DNA of 35,617 bases, taken from NCBI RefSeq assembly GCF_003060895.1, contig NZ_QAIH01000104.1, forward strand, positions 1 to 35,617, written 5' to 3'. Of this stretch, positions 17,302 through 27,599 are shown in pieces. A model generated the notes under the pieces. The model was not told the origin of the DNA and did no database searches. It worked only from the letters and a program-made list of their open reading frames with translations. The stretch is from Acidovorax sp. HMWF029. GTDB taxonomy: Bacteria; Pseudomonadota; Gammaproteobacteria; Burkholderiales; Burkholderiaceae_C. Numbering within the stretch: the first letter of the stretch is position 1; each line of letters starts with the position of its first letter. The translations under genes and the position numbers were made by a program.

Positions 17302-19434
17302 ATGGTTGAAATCGAACTCGACGGGCAGAAAGTAGAAGTCGCTGAAGGCTGCATGGTGATGCATGCTGCCGAGAAAGCTGGCACCTACATTCCCCATTTC
17401 TGTTACCACAAGAAGCTTTCCATCGCTGCCAACTGCCGCATGTGCCTGGTGGATGTGGAAAAGGCTCCCAAGCCCATGCCCGCCTGCGCCACGCCGGTGA
17501 CGCAAGGCATGATCGTGCGCACCAAGAGCGACAAGGCCATCAAGGCACAGCAGTCGGTCATGGAGTTTCTGCTGATCAACCACCCGCTGGACTGCCCTAT
17601 CTGCGATCAGGGCGGCGAGTGCCAGCTGCAGGACTTGGCCGTGGGGTATGGCGGCTCTTCTTCGCGCTACGAGGAAGAAAAGCGCGTGGTGCCCGTCAAG
17701 GATGTGGGCCCGCTGATTTCCATGCAGGAAATGAGCCGCTGCATCCACTGCACCCGCTGCGTGCGTTTCGGCCAGGAAGTGGCTGGCGTGATGGAACTGG
17801 GCATGATCCATCGCGGTGAGCACTCCGAGATCACTACGGTCACGGGTGACACGGTGGACTCCGAGCTGTCGGGCAACATGATCGATATTTGCCCCGTCGG
17901 TGCGCTCACCAGCAAGCCGTTCCGTTACAGCGCGCGCACCTGGGAGTTGTCGCGCCGCCGTTCGGTGAGCCCCCACGATTCGACCGGCTCCAACCTGATT
18001 GTCCAGGTCAAGAACCACAAGGTCATGCGCGTGGTGCCCCTCGAAAACGAAGCCGTCAATGAATGCTGGATTGCTGACCGCGACCGTTTCTCCTATGAAG
18101 CGCTCAATGGTGATGACCGCCTGACCCAGCCCATGCTCAAGCAGGGTGGGGTGTGGAAGGAAGTCGATTGGCAGACCGCGCTGGAATACGTGGCCAATGG
18201 CCTGAAAAACATCAAGAACGACCACGGGGCTAGCAGTATCGGTGCGTTGGTCAGCCCGCATAGCACTGTGGAAGAGCTGTATCTTGCCTCCGCGCTGGTG
18301 CGTGGCATCGGCAGTGACAACATCGATTACCGTCTGCGCAACGCCGAGTTTGCTGCTCCCGAGGGTATTCGCTGGCTGGGCACGTCCATCGCTTCCCTGT
18401 CCACGCTTCAACGCGTGCTGGTGGTGGGTTCGAATCTGCGCAAGGACCATCCGCTGTTTGCCCAGCGCATTCGCCAGGCTGTGCGCCATGGCTGCCAGGT
18501 CAGTGCCATCGCGTCGGTGACCCAGGACTGGGCCATGCCTGTGCAGTCCTTCTTGGCGCAAGGCGCAGCGGAATGGGTGCAGGCCCTGGGCGGTATTGCG
18601 TCCGCAGTGGCCCAGGAGAAAGGTATTGCCGCACCCCAAGGCGCGGCTGCTGCCAGCGAGTCGGTCCAGGCCATTGCTCGCTCCTTGCTGGGTGGCGAAC
18701 GCAAGGCCGTGCTGTTGGGCAATGCAGCTGCACACCATGTGCAGGCCAGCCAGCTGCTGGCGCTTGCCAACTGGATCGGTGAGAACACCGGCGCGAGCGT
18801 GGGGTACCTCACGGAAGCCGCCAACACGGTGGGGGCGCAGTTTGCGGGCGCTCACCCTGTCAACGGTGGTCTGAATGCGGCTCAAATGCTCTCCGGTGGT
18901 TTGAAGGCGGCGGTGCTGCTCAACACAGAGCCAGTCCATGATTCGGCTGCGGGTGCCCAGGCTGCCGCTGCTCTGGCTGGTGCAGAGATGGTGGTCACGT
19001 TGAGCCCCTTCAAGGCCAACATGGAGTTCAGTGACGTTCTGTTGCCAATTGCTCCGTTCACGGAAACTTCGGGCAGCTTCGTCAATGCTGAAGGCCGCCT
19101 GCAAAGTTTCCACGCCGTGGTGCGCCCCCTGGGTGACACCCGCCCTGCATGGAAGGTTCTGCGCGTACTGGCCAATCTGCTGGGCGTGCCTGGGTTCGAC
19201 TTCGAAACCTCGCAGGAGGTGCTGGCCCGCGCCACCAACGCCCCTGCGGGCACGGTCACGCAAGTGCCGGCAGCGCAGCTGTCGAATGCTGTGAAGGCAA
19301 TGCCTGCAGCCACAACCGCCGCTGGCGAACCCGTGGTGGCTTCCATCTATCAATTGGACGGCCTGGTGCGTCGTTCCACGTCGCTGCAGCTCACTGCCGA
19401 CGCGCGCATGGCACGTGAAGGAGTGGCCGCATGA
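17302..19434 (+). CDS. nuoG: NADH-quinone oxidoreductase subunit G
   Basis: 710 residues, the 75-kDa Fe-S subunit. The N-terminal ferredoxin domain binds N1b ([2Fe-2S]) with C34, C45, C48 and C62. N5 is bound by H94, C98, C101 and C107, and N4 by C147, C150, C153 and C197. The rest is a molybdopterin-oxidoreductase-like domain that has lost cofactor function in this family. The extra N7 cysteines found in E. coli and Thermus are absent: the stretch after 200 reads [19 protein letters not shown]. The C-terminal third is Ala-rich. The stop overlaps the nuoH start by four bases. Confidence 0.98.
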   Translation: MVEIELDGQKVEVAEGCMVMHAAEKAGTYIPHFCYHKKLSIAANCRMCLVDVEKAPKPMPACATPVTQGMIVRTKSDKAIKAQQSVMEFLLINHPLDCPICDQGGECQLQDLAVGYGGSSSRYEEEKRVVPVKDVGPLISMQEMSRCIHCTRCVRFGQEVAGVMELGMIHRGEHSEITTVTGDTVDSELSGNMIDICPVGALTSKPFRYSARTWELSRRRSVSPHDSTGSNLIVQVKNHKVMRVVPLENEAVNECWIADRDRFSYEALNGDDRLTQPMLKQGGVWKEVDWQTALEYVANGLKNIKNDHGASSIGALVSPHSTVEELYLASALVRGIGSDNIDYRLRNAEFAAPEGIRWLGTSIASLSTLQRVLVVGSNLRKDHPLFAQRIRQAVRHGCQVSAIASVTQDWAMPVQSFLAQGAAEWVQALGGIASAVAQEKGIAAPQGAAAASESVQAIARSLLGGERKAVLLGNAAAHHVQASQLLALANWIGENTGASVGYLTEAANTVGAQFAGAHPVNGGLNAAQMLSGGLKAAVLLNTEPVHDSAAGAQAAAALAGAEMVVTLSPFKANMEFSDVLLPIAPFTETSGSFVNAEGRLQSFHAVVRPLGDTRPAWKVLRVLANLLGVPGFDFETSQEVLARATNAPAGTVTQVPAAQLSNAVKAMPAATTAAGEPVVASIYQLDGLVRRSTSLQLTADARMAREGVAA

Positions 19435-20513
19435 TCGACGCGATCTACAACGCGGGCCTGAACCTGCTCTCCTTTGGCTGGTGGACTGGCATTGTCTGGC
19501 CAGTACTCTGGATTCTGATCAAGATCGTCTGCATCTTGGCTCCTTTGATGGGCGCGGTGGCTTACCTCACTTTGTGGGAGCGCAAGCTGCTGGGTTTCAT
19601 GCAAGTGCGTCACGGTCCCAACCGCGTGGGCCCCATGGGGTTGCTGCAGCCTATCGCCGATGCACTGAAGCTGCTGACCAAGGAAATCATCCAGCCGACA
19701 GCGGCCAGCAAGGGTTTGTTCGTGTTGGGTCCTGTCATGGCCATCATGCCGGCGTTGGCGGCCTGGGTGGCGATTCCCTTTGGTCCCGATGTGGCGCTGG
19801 CCAACGTAAATGCCGGTTTGCTGCTGGTGATGGCTATTACCTCCATCGAAGTCTATGGCGTGATCATTGCCGGGTGGGCGTCTAACTCCAAGTACGCCTT
19901 CCTAGGGGCGCTGCGCGCCTCGGCCCAGATGGTGAGCTATGAAATCGCCATGGGCTTTTGCTTCCTGGTGGTGATCATGGTTTCGGGCAGCATGAACCTG
20001 ACCGAGATCGTCATGTCGCAGGCCAAGGGCATGGCGGCCGATAAGGGGCTGACCTTCCTGTCTTGGAATTGGCTGCCCCTGCTGCCTATCTTCTTGGTGT
20101 ACCTGATCTCAGGTGTGGCCGAGACCAACCGCCACCCCTTCGACGTGGTCGAAGGTGAAGCCGAAATCGTGGCCGGTCACATGGTCGAGTATTCGGGCAT
20201 GGGCTTCGCGATCTTCTTCCTGGCCGAGTACGCCAGCATGTGGCTCGTATCCATCCTGGCCGCTCTGATGTTCCTGGGCGGCTGGCTGTCGCCTATCGAT
20301 AGCGCACTTTTCAACTGGATACCCGGTTGGATCTGGCTGGGGCTCAAGACCTTCCTCGTGGTGTCCATGTTTATCTGGATCCGCGCCACATTCCCACGCT
20401 TCCGTTATGACCAGATCATGCGTCTGGGCTGGAAGATCTTCATCCCGGTGACGCTGGTTTACTTGCTCTTTGTGGGCGGCTGGCTGCTCTCGCCCTGGAA
20501 CATCTGGAAATAA
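19431..20513 (+). CDS. nuoH: NADH-quinone oxidoreductase subunit H
   Basis: 360 residues, a membrane subunit with about eight or nine helices that forms the quinone entry channel and connects the two arms of complex I. Family motifs are [20 protein letters not shown] near residue 45-65 and [19 protein letters not shown] near 225-245, rich in the acidic residues that couple quinone reduction to proton pumping. The C-terminal [15 protein letters not shown] is typical. It starts inside the nuoG stop and nuoI follows after 15 bases. Confidence 0.98.
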   Translation: MIDAIYNAGLNLLSFGWWTGIVWPVLWILIKIVCILAPLMGAVAYLTLWERKLLGFMQVRHGPNRVGPMGLLQPIADALKLLTKEIIQPTAASKGLFVLGPVMAIMPALAAWVAIPFGPDVALANVNAGLLLVMAITSIEVYGVIIAGWASNSKYAFLGALRASAQMVSYEIAMGFCFLVVIMVSGSMNLTEIVMSQAKGMAADKGLTFLSWNWLPLLPIFLVYLISGVAETNRHPFDVVEGEAEIVAGHMVEYSGMGFAIFFLAEYASMWLVSILAALMFLGGWLSPIDSALFNWIPGWIWLGLKTFLVVSMFIWIRATFPRFRYDQIMRLGWKIFIPVTLVYLLFVGGWLLSPWNIWK

Positions 20514-20528
20514 GCGGGGACATCACAC

Positions 20529-21041
20529 ATGACTGCCGTTGTTGCTGCTGCACCTTTTTCGTTCAAAGACTTCTTCAAGAGTTTCATGCTCGTGGAACTG
20601 GTCAAGGGCATGGCCTTGACTGGCCGCTATGCGTTCCGCCGCAAGGTGACCGTGCAGTTTCCTGAAGAGAAGACGCCCCTGTCGCCCCGATTTCGTGGTT
20701 TGCACGCGCTGCGCCGCTATGAAAACGGCGAAGAGCGCTGCATTGCCTGCAAGCTTTGCGAGGCCGTGTGCCCCGCGATGGCTATCACGATTGAATCTGA
20801 CGTTCGCGCCGACGGTTCGCGCCGTACCACCCGCTACGACATCGATCTGACCAAGTGCATCTTCTGCGGTTTCTGCGAAGAAAGCTGCCCGGTGGACTCG
20901 ATCGTCGAAACGCACATCTTTGAGTACCACGGTGAAAAACGTGGAGACCTGTATTTCACGAAAGACATGCTCCTGGCCGTTGGTGACCGTTACGAAGGTG
21001 AAATCGCGGCAGCCAAGGCTGCGGATGCCAAGTACCGCTGA
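20529..21041 (+). CDS. nuoI: NADH-quinone oxidoreductase subunit I
   Basis: 170 residues, the 23-kDa subunit with two [4Fe-4S] clusters, N6a and N6b. The two ferredoxin motifs are intact: C71, C74, C77 with C81, and C110, C113, C116 with C120. The N-terminal 40 residues form an amphipathic helix region that contacts the membrane arm. It hands electrons from NuoG to N2 in NuoB. nuoJ follows after 50 bases, the longest gap within the first ten nuo genes. Confidence 0.98.
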   Translation: MTAVVAAAPFSFKDFFKSFMLVELVKGMALTGRYAFRRKVTVQFPEEKTPLSPRFRGLHALRRYENGEERCIACKLCEAVCPAMAITIESDVRADGSRRTTRYDIDLTKCIFCGFCEESCPVDSIVETHIFEYHGEKRGDLYFTKDMLLAVGDRYEGEIAAAKAADAKYR

Positions 21042-21091
21042 GCGGTACTGAGCGCGGCCTCTTTGCCAGACTTTCTATAAAGACCCGATTC

Positions 21092-21760
21092 ATGGACGCC
21101 AAGACCGGTTTCTTCTATCTCTTCTCGGTGGTGCTGCTGTTTGCAGCCTTCCGGGTGATCACCGCGCGCAATCCTGTGCATGCGGTGCTCTACCTCATTC
21201 TTGCCTTTTCGCAGGCTGCCGCTGTTTGGCTCTTGCTCAAGGCGGAATTTCTGGCCATCGCCCTGGTACTGGTGTATCTGGGGGCGGTGATGGTGCTGTT
21301 CTTGTTTGTGGTGATGATGCTGGACATCCACATCGACTCCATCCGCAAGGGTTTTTGGAAGCATTTTCCGCTCGCGGCCTTCGTGGGAGCGCTTATTGCG
21401 CTCGAAATGGCGGCCGTGCTGATGGGCGGCTTCCGTGGCATGGATGAGCCCAAGGCCGCCGCCGTGGTGCTGGATGCGGCCGGCAAGGTCGTTCCCTACT
21501 CCAACACAAAGGAGCTGGGCAAGCTCCTGTATACCCAGTACCTCTACCCCGTTGAAATCGCCGCCGTGATCCTGCTGGTGGCCATGATCGCCGCCATTGC
21601 ACTGACCCTGCGCCAGCGTAAGGACAGCAAGGCCATCAATCCTTCCTTGCAGGTCCGGGTTCGCGCCAGCGATCGTCTGGAAGTCGTGAAGGTGGCAGCC
21701 ACCCAGAAGGCGCAGCCCGAGGTGCCCGCCGAACCCGCTGCCGAGGAGAAAAAAACATGA
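21092..21760 (+). CDS. nuoJ: NADH-quinone oxidoreductase subunit J
   Basis: 222 residues, an inner-membrane subunit of complex I with five hydrophobic helices. The family stretch [20 protein letters not shown] and the following [19 protein letters not shown] helix, which contains the pi-bulge region important for coupling, are present. After the fifth helix comes a hydrophilic C-terminal tail of about 45 residues rich in Lys, Glu, Ala and Pro, variable in the family. The stop overlaps nuoK by four bases. Confidence 0.97.
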   Translation: MDAKTGFFYLFSVVLLFAAFRVITARNPVHAVLYLILAFSQAAAVWLLLKAEFLAIALVLVYLGAVMVLFLFVVMMLDIHIDSIRKGFWKHFPLAAFVGALIALEMAAVLMGGFRGMDEPKAAAVVLDAAGKVVPYSNTKELGKLLYTQYLYPVEIAAVILLVAMIAAIALTLRQRKDSKAINPSLQVRVRASDRLEVVKVAATQKAQPEVPAEPAAEEKKT

Positions 21761-22065
21761 CGCTGACTTTGGGCCACTTTCTCTCTCTGGGTGCGATGCT
21801 GTTCGCGCTTGCTGTGATCGGCATTTTCCTGAACCGTAAGAATCTGATCGTGCTGCTGATGGCGATCGAGTTGATGCTCCTGGCAGTGAACATGAACTTC
21901 GTGGCGTTCTCGTACTACCTGGGCGATATGCACGGGCAGGTGTTCGTGTTCTTCATCCTGACCGTGGCGGCTGCCGAGTCGGCCATCGGCCTCGCGATCC
22001 TGGTGCTGCTGTTCCGCAACAAATCCAGCATCAACGCGGAAGACCTCAACACCCTCAAGGGCTGA
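21757..22065 (+). CDS. nuoK: NADH-quinone oxidoreductase subunit K
   Basis: 102 residues with three membrane helices, homologous to MrpC of cation antiporters. The two conserved membrane glutamates of the proton path are present at E38 ([11 protein letters not shown]) and E74 ([10 protein letters not shown]). The start overlaps the nuoJ stop (ATGA), implying coupled translation. nuoL follows after 31 bases. Confidence 0.98.
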   Translation: MTLTLGHFLSLGAMLFALAVIGIFLNRKNLIVLLMAIELMLLAVNMNFVAFSYYLGDMHGQVFVFFILTVAAAESAIGLAILVLLFRNKSSINAEDLNTLKG

Positions 22066-22096
22066 TGAGCCACCAGTATTCCCAAGGTTCTCAAGA

Positions 22097-24148
22097 ATGA
22101 GTCAAACCCTCTCTGCTTCAACGCTCCTGGCCGTGCCACTGGCTCCGCTGGCGGGCGCTCTGCTGGCCGGTATCTTCGGCACAACCTTTGGTGGCAACTG
22201 GATTGGTCGCCGCCTGAGCCACACGCTGACGATCCTTGGCGTGCTCGTCGCTTTCATCCTCTCGGCCATGACGCTCAAGAGCGTGGCCGTGGATGGTGCC
22301 CGTTTCAATGAGACGCTCTACACCTGGATGGTGGTGGGTGGCCTGAAGATGGAAGTGGGCTTTCTGATCGACAGCCTCACCGCCATGATGATGGTGGTTG
22401 TGACCTTCGTGTCGCTGATGGTGCACATCTACACCATTGGCTACATGGAAGAAGATGACGGCTACAACCGCTTCTTCGCCTACATCTCGCTGTTCACGTT
22501 CTCCATGCTCATGCTGGTCATGAGCAACAACCTGCTGCAGCTGTTCTTCGGCTGGGAAGCCGTGGGCCTGGTTTCCTACCTTCTGATCGGCTTCTGGTTC
22601 AACAAGCCCACGGCGATTTTCGCCAACATGAAGGCCTTTCTGGTTAACCGTGTTGGTGACTTCGGCTTCATCCTGGGCATCGGTCTGATCGCGGCCTACA
22701 CCGGCACGTTGAACTACAGCGAAATCTTCGCCAAGTCGGGTGAACTCGGCGCACTGGCATTCCCCGGCACCGACTGGCTGCTGATCACCGTTATCTGTAT
22801 CTGCCTTTTCATCGGCGCCATGGGCAAGTCGGCCCAGTTTCCGCTGCATGTCTGGCTGCCCGACTCGATGGAAGGTCCGACCCCCATATCGGCTCTGATC
22901 CACGCGGCCACCATGGTGACCGCCGGTATCTTCATGGTGTCGCGTATGTCACCGCTGTTCGAGCTGTCGGACACCGCCCTCAACTTCATCCTGGTGATCG
23001 GTGCTATCACCGCGCTGTTCATGGGTTTCCTGGGCATCATCCAGAACGACATCAAACGTGTGGTGGCCTATTCCACACTGTCGCAGTTGGGCTACATGAC
23101 CGTGGCGCTGGGTGCTTCGGCCTACTCGGTTGCGGTGTTCCACCTGATGACCCACGCGTTTTTCAAGGCCCTGCTGTTCCTCGGTGCCGGCTCGGTCATC
23201 ATGGGCATGCATCACAACCAGGACATCCGCTGGATGGGCGGTGTGCGCAAGTACATGCCCATCACCTGGATCACCTCGCTGCTGGGTTCTTTGGCGCTGA
23301 TCGGTACGCCTTTGTTCGCGGGCTTTTACTCCAAGGACAGCATCATTGAGGCTGTGCATTTCAGCCAGCTCCCTGCCGCTGGTTTTGCGCACTTTGCCGT
23401 GCTGGCCGGTGTCTTCATCACGGCGTTCTATTCGTTCCGCATGTACTTCCTGGTCTTCCATGGCAAGGAACGCTACGACCAGAATCCTGACGCCCACCAC
23501 GATGATCATCATGGCCATGACGACCATCACGGCCATGATGCCAAGCCGCATGAATCGCCTTGGGTGGTGACGGTACCTCTGGTGCTGCTGGCCATTCCAT
23601 CTGTGGTGGTGGGTTTCATGTTCATCCAGCCCATGCTGTTTGGCGACTTCTTCAAGGATGTGATCTTTGTGGACGCTGCCAAGCACCCCGCGATGGCGAA
23701 GCTCGCAGAAATCTTCCACGGCCCCGTGGCCATGGCTGTACATGGCCTGCAGACGGCCCCTTTCTGGCTCGCGTTGGCAGGTGTGGCGGCTTCGTACTAC
23801 ATGTACATGGTCAATCCGGCACTGCCTGCAGCACTAAAGCGTTTCTTTGAATCGATCAAGGTGTACCAGCTGCTTGAAAACAAGTACGGCATGGACTGGA
23901 TCAACGAAAACATCCTGGCCCGTGGCGCCCGCCTGTTGGGCGTGGGCCTGTGGAAGGGCGGTGATCAGGCGGTGATCGATGGTGCCCTGGTAAACGGCTC
24001 CTGGAAGGTCGTGCGGGGTGTAGCTGGCATCGTGCGCTGGGTTCAGTCAGGCTTCATCTTCCACTACGCGCTGGTGATGATTCTGGGTGTCTTCGCTCTG
24101 ATGACTTGGTTCGTCTGGGGCGACACGCTCCTGCAGCTCATCAAATAA
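22097..24148 (+). CDS. nuoL: NADH-quinone oxidoreductase subunit L
   Basis: 683 residues, the distal antiporter-like proton-pumping subunit of the membrane arm, related to MrpA. Typical segments are FFGWEAVGLVSYLLIGFW, FPLHVWLPDSMEGPTPISAL and HAFFKALLFLGAGSVI. A hydrophilic insertion at about 465-485 contains nine histidines in a tandem-like HHGHDD pattern. The C-terminal portion should provide the long lateral helix and last transmembrane helix. An AAGG lies upstream of the start. nuoM follows after 12 bases. Confidence 0.98.
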   Translation: MSQTLSASTLLAVPLAPLAGALLAGIFGTTFGGNWIGRRLSHTLTILGVLVAFILSAMTLKSVAVDGARFNETLYTWMVVGGLKMEVGFLIDSLTAMMMVVVTFVSLMVHIYTIGYMEEDDGYNRFFAYISLFTFSMLMLVMSNNLLQLFFGWEAVGLVSYLLIGFWFNKPTAIFANMKAFLVNRVGDFGFILGIGLIAAYTGTLNYSEIFAKSGELGALAFPGTDWLLITVICICLFIGAMGKSAQFPLHVWLPDSMEGPTPISALIHAATMVTAGIFMVSRMSPLFELSDTALNFILVIGAITALFMGFLGIIQNDIKRVVAYSTLSQLGYMTVALGASAYSVAVFHLMTHAFFKALLFLGAGSVIMGMHHNQDIRWMGGVRKYMPITWITSLLGSLALIGTPLFAGFYSKDSIIEAVHFSQLPAAGFAHFAVLAGVFITAFYSFRMYFLVFHGKERYDQNPDAHHDDHHGHDDHHGHDAKPHESPWVVTVPLVLLAIPSVVVGFMFIQPMLFGDFFKDVIFVDAAKHPAMAKLAEIFHGPVAMAVHGLQTAPFWLALAGVAASYYMYMVNPALPAALKRFFESIKVYQLLENKYGMDWINENILARGARLLGVGLWKGGDQAVIDGALVNGSWKVVRGVAGIVRWVQSGFIFHYALVMILGVFALMTWFVWGDTLLQLIK

Positions 24149-24160
24149 GGAAAACAACAA

Positions 24161-25636
24161 ATGGGTCTGTTGAGTCTTGCAATCTGGACACCGATTGCCT
24201 TCGGTGTGCTGCTGCTTGCCATTGGGCGGGATGAACACGCGCGTGTCGTGCGCTGGCTGGCCTTGCTGGGGGCGCTGCTGGGTTTCCTGGTCACGCTGCC
24301 TCTGTACGACGGCTTCAAGCTGGGCACTGCTGCCATGCAGTTTGTCGAGAAGGCTTCGTGGATTGAACGCTTCAATGTGCACTACCACCTGGGCGTCGAC
24401 GGCATCTCGTTCTGGTTCGTACCGCTCACAGCCTTCATCACGGTGATTGTGGTGATCGCCTCGTGGGAGGCCATCACCGAGCGTGTCAACCAGTACATGG
24501 GCGCCTTCCTGATCTTGTCGGGTCTGATGATCGGCGTGTTCAGTGCGCTCGACGGCATCCTGTTCTACGTGTTCTTCGAAGCCACGCTGATCCCGATGTA
24601 CCTGATCATCGGTATCTGGGGCGGCCCCAACAAGATCTACGCGGCGTTCAAGTTCTTCCTGTACACGCTGCTCGGCTCGCTGCTGATGCTCATCGCGCTG
24701 ATCTACCTGTACAACCAGTCCGGTGGCAGTTTTGATATCGCGACCTGGCACCAATTGCCCCTGAGCAGCAAGTCGCAGACCTTGTTGTTCTTCGCGTTCT
24801 TCGCAGCGTTTGCGGTGAAGGTGCCCATGTGGCCTGTCCACACTTGGCTGCCCGATGTGCACGTGGAAGCGCCCACCGGTGGTTCCGCAGTGCTTGCGGC
24901 GATCATGCTCAAGCTGGGTGCCTATGGCTTCCTGCGTTTCTCCATGCCCATTGCCCCCGACGCTTCGCGCGAATGGGCTTGGCTGATGATCGCTCTGTCG
25001 CTGATCGCCGTGATCTATGTGGGCTTGGTGGCCATGGTCCAGAAGGACATGAAGAAGCTGGTGGCCTATTCGTCCGTGGCGCACATGGGTTTCGTGACGC
25101 TGGGTTTCTTCATCTTCAACGACCTGGGTGTATCAGGTGGCCTTGTGCAGATGATTGCCCACGGTTTCGTTTCGGGCGCGATGTTCCTGTCCATCGGCGT
25201 GCTGTATGACCGCGTGCATTCGCGTGAAATCGCTGCCTACGGCGGCGTGGTCAACACCATGCCCAACTTTACGGCCTTCGCGCTGCTGTTTGCCATGGCC
25301 AACTGCGGCCTGCCGGGCACGGCTGGTTTTGTGGGCGAGTGGATGGTGATCCTGGGCGCTACCAAGGCCAACTTCTGGATTGGCCTGGCCTCGGCCACGG
25401 CGCTGATCTTCGGTGCGGCCTACACCCTGTGGATGTTCAAGCGCGTGTACCTGGGCCCTGTGGCCAACGACCACGTCAAGGAACTCACCGACATCAATAG
25501 CCGCGAATTCCTGGTGATGTCGCTGCTGGCGATTGCCGTGCTGGCCATGGGCCTGTACCCACGCCCCTTCACGGACGTGATGGACACATCGGTCGCGGAA
25601 TTGCTCAAGCATGTCGCACTGACGAAGCTGAACTGA
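24161..25636 (+). CDS. nuoM: NADH-quinone oxidoreductase subunit M
   Basis: 491 residues, the central antiporter-like proton-pumping subunit, related to MrpD. Family segments are VDGISFWFVPLTAFI, the EATLIPMYLIIGIWGG helix with the conserved membrane Glu, PVHTWLPDVHVEAPTGGSA and HMGFVTLGFF. About 13-14 membrane helices are expected. A TAAGGA ribosome site precedes the ATG. nuoN follows after 24 bases. Confidence 0.98.
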   Translation: MGLLSLAIWTPIAFGVLLLAIGRDEHARVVRWLALLGALLGFLVTLPLYDGFKLGTAAMQFVEKASWIERFNVHYHLGVDGISFWFVPLTAFITVIVVIASWEAITERVNQYMGAFLILSGLMIGVFSALDGILFYVFFEATLIPMYLIIGIWGGPNKIYAAFKFFLYTLLGSLLMLIALIYLYNQSGGSFDIATWHQLPLSSKSQTLLFFAFFAAFAVKVPMWPVHTWLPDVHVEAPTGGSAVLAAIMLKLGAYGFLRFSMPIAPDASREWAWLMIALSLIAVIYVGLVAMVQKDMKKLVAYSSVAHMGFVTLGFFIFNDLGVSGGLVQMIAHGFVSGAMFLSIGVLYDRVHSREIAAYGGVVNTMPNFTAFALLFAMANCGLPGTAGFVGEWMVILGATKANFWIGLASATALIFGAAYTLWMFKRVYLGPVANDHVKELTDINSREFLVMSLLAIAVLAMGLYPRPFTDVMDTSVAELLKHVALTKLN

Positions 25637-25660
25637 CCAGACTGAACTGAGAGATTCGAG

Positions 25661-27154
25661 ATGATTGACAACATCAGCTGGCTCGCGATTTACCCCGAAA
25701 TCGTGCTGTTGACCATGGCCTGCGTCATTGCGCTGGTCGATCTGGGGGTCCACAGCGCCCGCCGCACTGGCACCTATGTGCTGACCATGCTCACGCTGGC
25801 CGTGGTGGCTGCTTTGCAGGCCATGTATGCCAGCAGCGGCAACACCTTCTATGGCTTTGGCAACATGGTGGTGAGCGACGCCATGGGCAACTGGCTCAAA
25901 TGTTTCGCCACCGTGGCCATGATGGTCACGCTGGTCTACAGCCGCCCCTACGCGGCCGATCGCGACATGATGCGCGGCGGCGAAATTTTCACACTGTCGA
26001 TGTTTGCGCTGCTGGGCATGTTCATCATGATCTCCGGCAACAACTTCCTGGTGATCTACCTGGGCCTGGAACTGCTCACGCTGTCTAGCTACGCTCTGGT
26101 GGCCCTGCGCCGTGACAACGCCACGGCGACCGAAGCAGCCATGAAGTACTTCGTGCTCGGCGCCATGGCCAGTGGTTTCCTGCTGTATGGCCTGTCCATG
26201 GTCTACGGTGCCACTGGCTCCCTGGACATCGGCCAAGTGTTCAAGGCCGTCAACTCCGGGCAGATCAAGCACCAGGTTCTGGTTTTCGGTCTCGTTTTTG
26301 TGGTGGCTGGCCTGGCGTTCAAGCTCGGCGTGGTGCCTTTCCACATGTGGATCCCTGACGTGTACCAAGGCGCTCCCACGGCAGTCACACTGATGATCGG
26401 CGGCGCGCCCAAGCTGGCAGCGTTTGCCATCACCATCCGCTTGCTGGTGGATGGCTTGCTCCCGCTGGCGATCGACTGGCAGCAGATGCTGGCTGTGCTG
26501 GCCATTGGCTCGCTGTTGGTGGGTAACCTGGCTGCCATTGCGCAGACCAATCTCAAGCGCATGCTGGCGTACTCGACCATTTCGCAAATGGGTTTTGTGC
26601 TGCTGGGCCTGATGTCGGGTGTCATCAACGGCAACGTGGATGCCACGGCGGTCGAGAACGCCTACAGCGCATCCATGTTCTACGTGGTGACCTATGTGTT
26701 GACCACGCTGGCCGCCTTTGGCGTGATCTTGCTGCTGGCGCGTGAAGGCTTTGAGAGCGAAGAGATCTCTGACTTTGCTGGCCTGAACCAGCGTAGCCCG
26801 CTGTACGCGGGGGTGATGGCGGTGTGCCTGTTCTCCATGGCCGGCATCCCGCCCATGGTGGGTTTCTACGCCAAGCTGTCGGTGCTGCAGGCGCTGGTCG
26901 CCTCAGGCCAGGGCCTGTACATCGCCATGGCGGTCTTTGCCGTCATCATGTCGCTGATCGGTGCTTTCTACTACCTGCGCGTGGTCAAGGTCATGTATTT
27001 CGATGCGCCGCTGACGGCCACGAACGTGTCTGCCCCCATGGACGTGCGCGTGGTGCTGACCATCAACGGCGCCTTGGTTCTGGGGCTGGGTCTGCTGCCC
27101 GGTGGCCTGATGGCCCTGTGTGCGGACGCCGTGGTGCGCGCGCTGGCGACCTGA
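25661..27154 (+). CDS. nuoN: NADH-quinone oxidoreductase subunit N
   Basis: 497 residues, the third antiporter-like subunit, next to NuoK. Family segments are LGLELLTLSSYALVAL, AAMKYFVLGAMASGFLLYG, PFHMWIPDVYQGAPTAVTL and AYSTISQMGFVLLG. It is the last nuo gene; a GC stem with a T-rich tail follows 27 bases after the stop. Confidence 0.98.
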   Translation: MIDNISWLAIYPEIVLLTMACVIALVDLGVHSARRTGTYVLTMLTLAVVAALQAMYASSGNTFYGFGNMVVSDAMGNWLKCFATVAMMVTLVYSRPYAADRDMMRGGEIFTLSMFALLGMFIMISGNNFLVIYLGLELLTLSSYALVALRRDNATATEAAMKYFVLGAMASGFLLYGLSMVYGATGSLDIGQVFKAVNSGQIKHQVLVFGLVFVVAGLAFKLGVVPFHMWIPDVYQGAPTAVTLMIGGAPKLAAFAITIRLLVDGLLPLAIDWQQMLAVLAIGSLLVGNLAAIAQTNLKRMLAYSTISQMGFVLLGLMSGVINGNVDATAVENAYSASMFYVVTYVLTTLAAFGVILLLAREGFESEEISDFAGLNQRSPLYAGVMAVCLFSMAGIPPMVGFYAKLSVLQALVASGQGLYIAMAVFAVIMSLIGAFYYLRVVKVMYFDAPLTATNVSAPMDVRVVLTINGALVLGLGLLPGGLMALCADAVVRALAT

Positions 27155-27181
27155 TCTGACGCTGGTTCACATGCTGACGCT

Positions 27182-27211
27182 GCAGCGGTGCGCTGCTTCT
27201 GTTTTCTTCTT
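27182..27211 (+). terminator. Probable terminator after nuoN
   Basis: GCAGCG (27182-27187) pairs with CGCTGC (27191-27196) across a 3-base loop and is followed by TTCTGTTTTCTTCTT. A second small hairpin CGGTC-GCT-GACCG follows at 27212-27224. The T tract is interrupted, so termination may be partial and DUF2818 may still be read from the nuo transcript. Confidence 0.5.
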
Positions 27212-27242
27212 CGGTCGCTGACCGATCTGGGCTCGTACTGCC

Positions 27243-27551
27243 GTGTCGCTTACCGGATCGGTCTGGCTCATCATCGTGGCGTCCTTCGTGGCCGCCAACC
27301 TGCCTTTTGTCAACCAGCGTTGGCTGGTGGTCGGGCCGGTCGCAGCCCATGCCAAGCCGTTGGTGGGGCGACTGCTGGAATTGGTTGTTCTGTACTTTGT
27401 GGTGGGGGCGTTGGCGCTGGTCCTTGAGCGTCGTGCTGGCCAGATCGCCCCCCAGGGCTGGGAGTTCTACGCCATCACCGGCACCATGTTCCTGACCTTT
27501 GCCTTTCCTGGTTTTGTCTACCGGTATTTGCTGCGGCGTCACCACAGCTGA
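27243..27551 (+). CDS. DUF2818 family membrane protein
   Basis: 102 residues starting at GTG (27243-27245); an in-frame stop lies eight codons upstream so no better start exists, and no ribosome site is evident. Three hydrophobic helices are seen (about 5-22, 40-60 and 75-95), with the conserved-looking VAANLPFVNQRW after the first and QGWEFYAITGTMFLTFAFPG before the end. I recognise this as DUF2818, a small inner-membrane protein of unknown function that is repeatedly found right after nuoN in Burkholderiales. That placement suggests, but does not prove, a link to complex I assembly or stability. Confidence 0.85.
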   Translation: MSLTGSVWLIIVASFVAANLPFVNQRWLVVGPVAAHAKPLVGRLLELVVLYFVVGALALVLERRAGQIAPQGWEFYAITGTMFLTFAFPGFVYRYLLRRHHS

Positions 27552-27599
27552 TCTGGCCGAAACTGTTCCCCCACGATTGCGTCGCGCACGAGTGTTGCC

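Noticed and set aside
16153-19353. 1066-codon open frame antisense to nuoF and nuoG
   Set aside because: A GC-driven shadow of two firmly identified complex I genes; the composition is His/Arg/Ala-biased and no family is seen.
25133-26587. 484-codon open frame antisense to nuoM and nuoN
   Set aside because: Same shadow effect; complement of hydrophobic codons.
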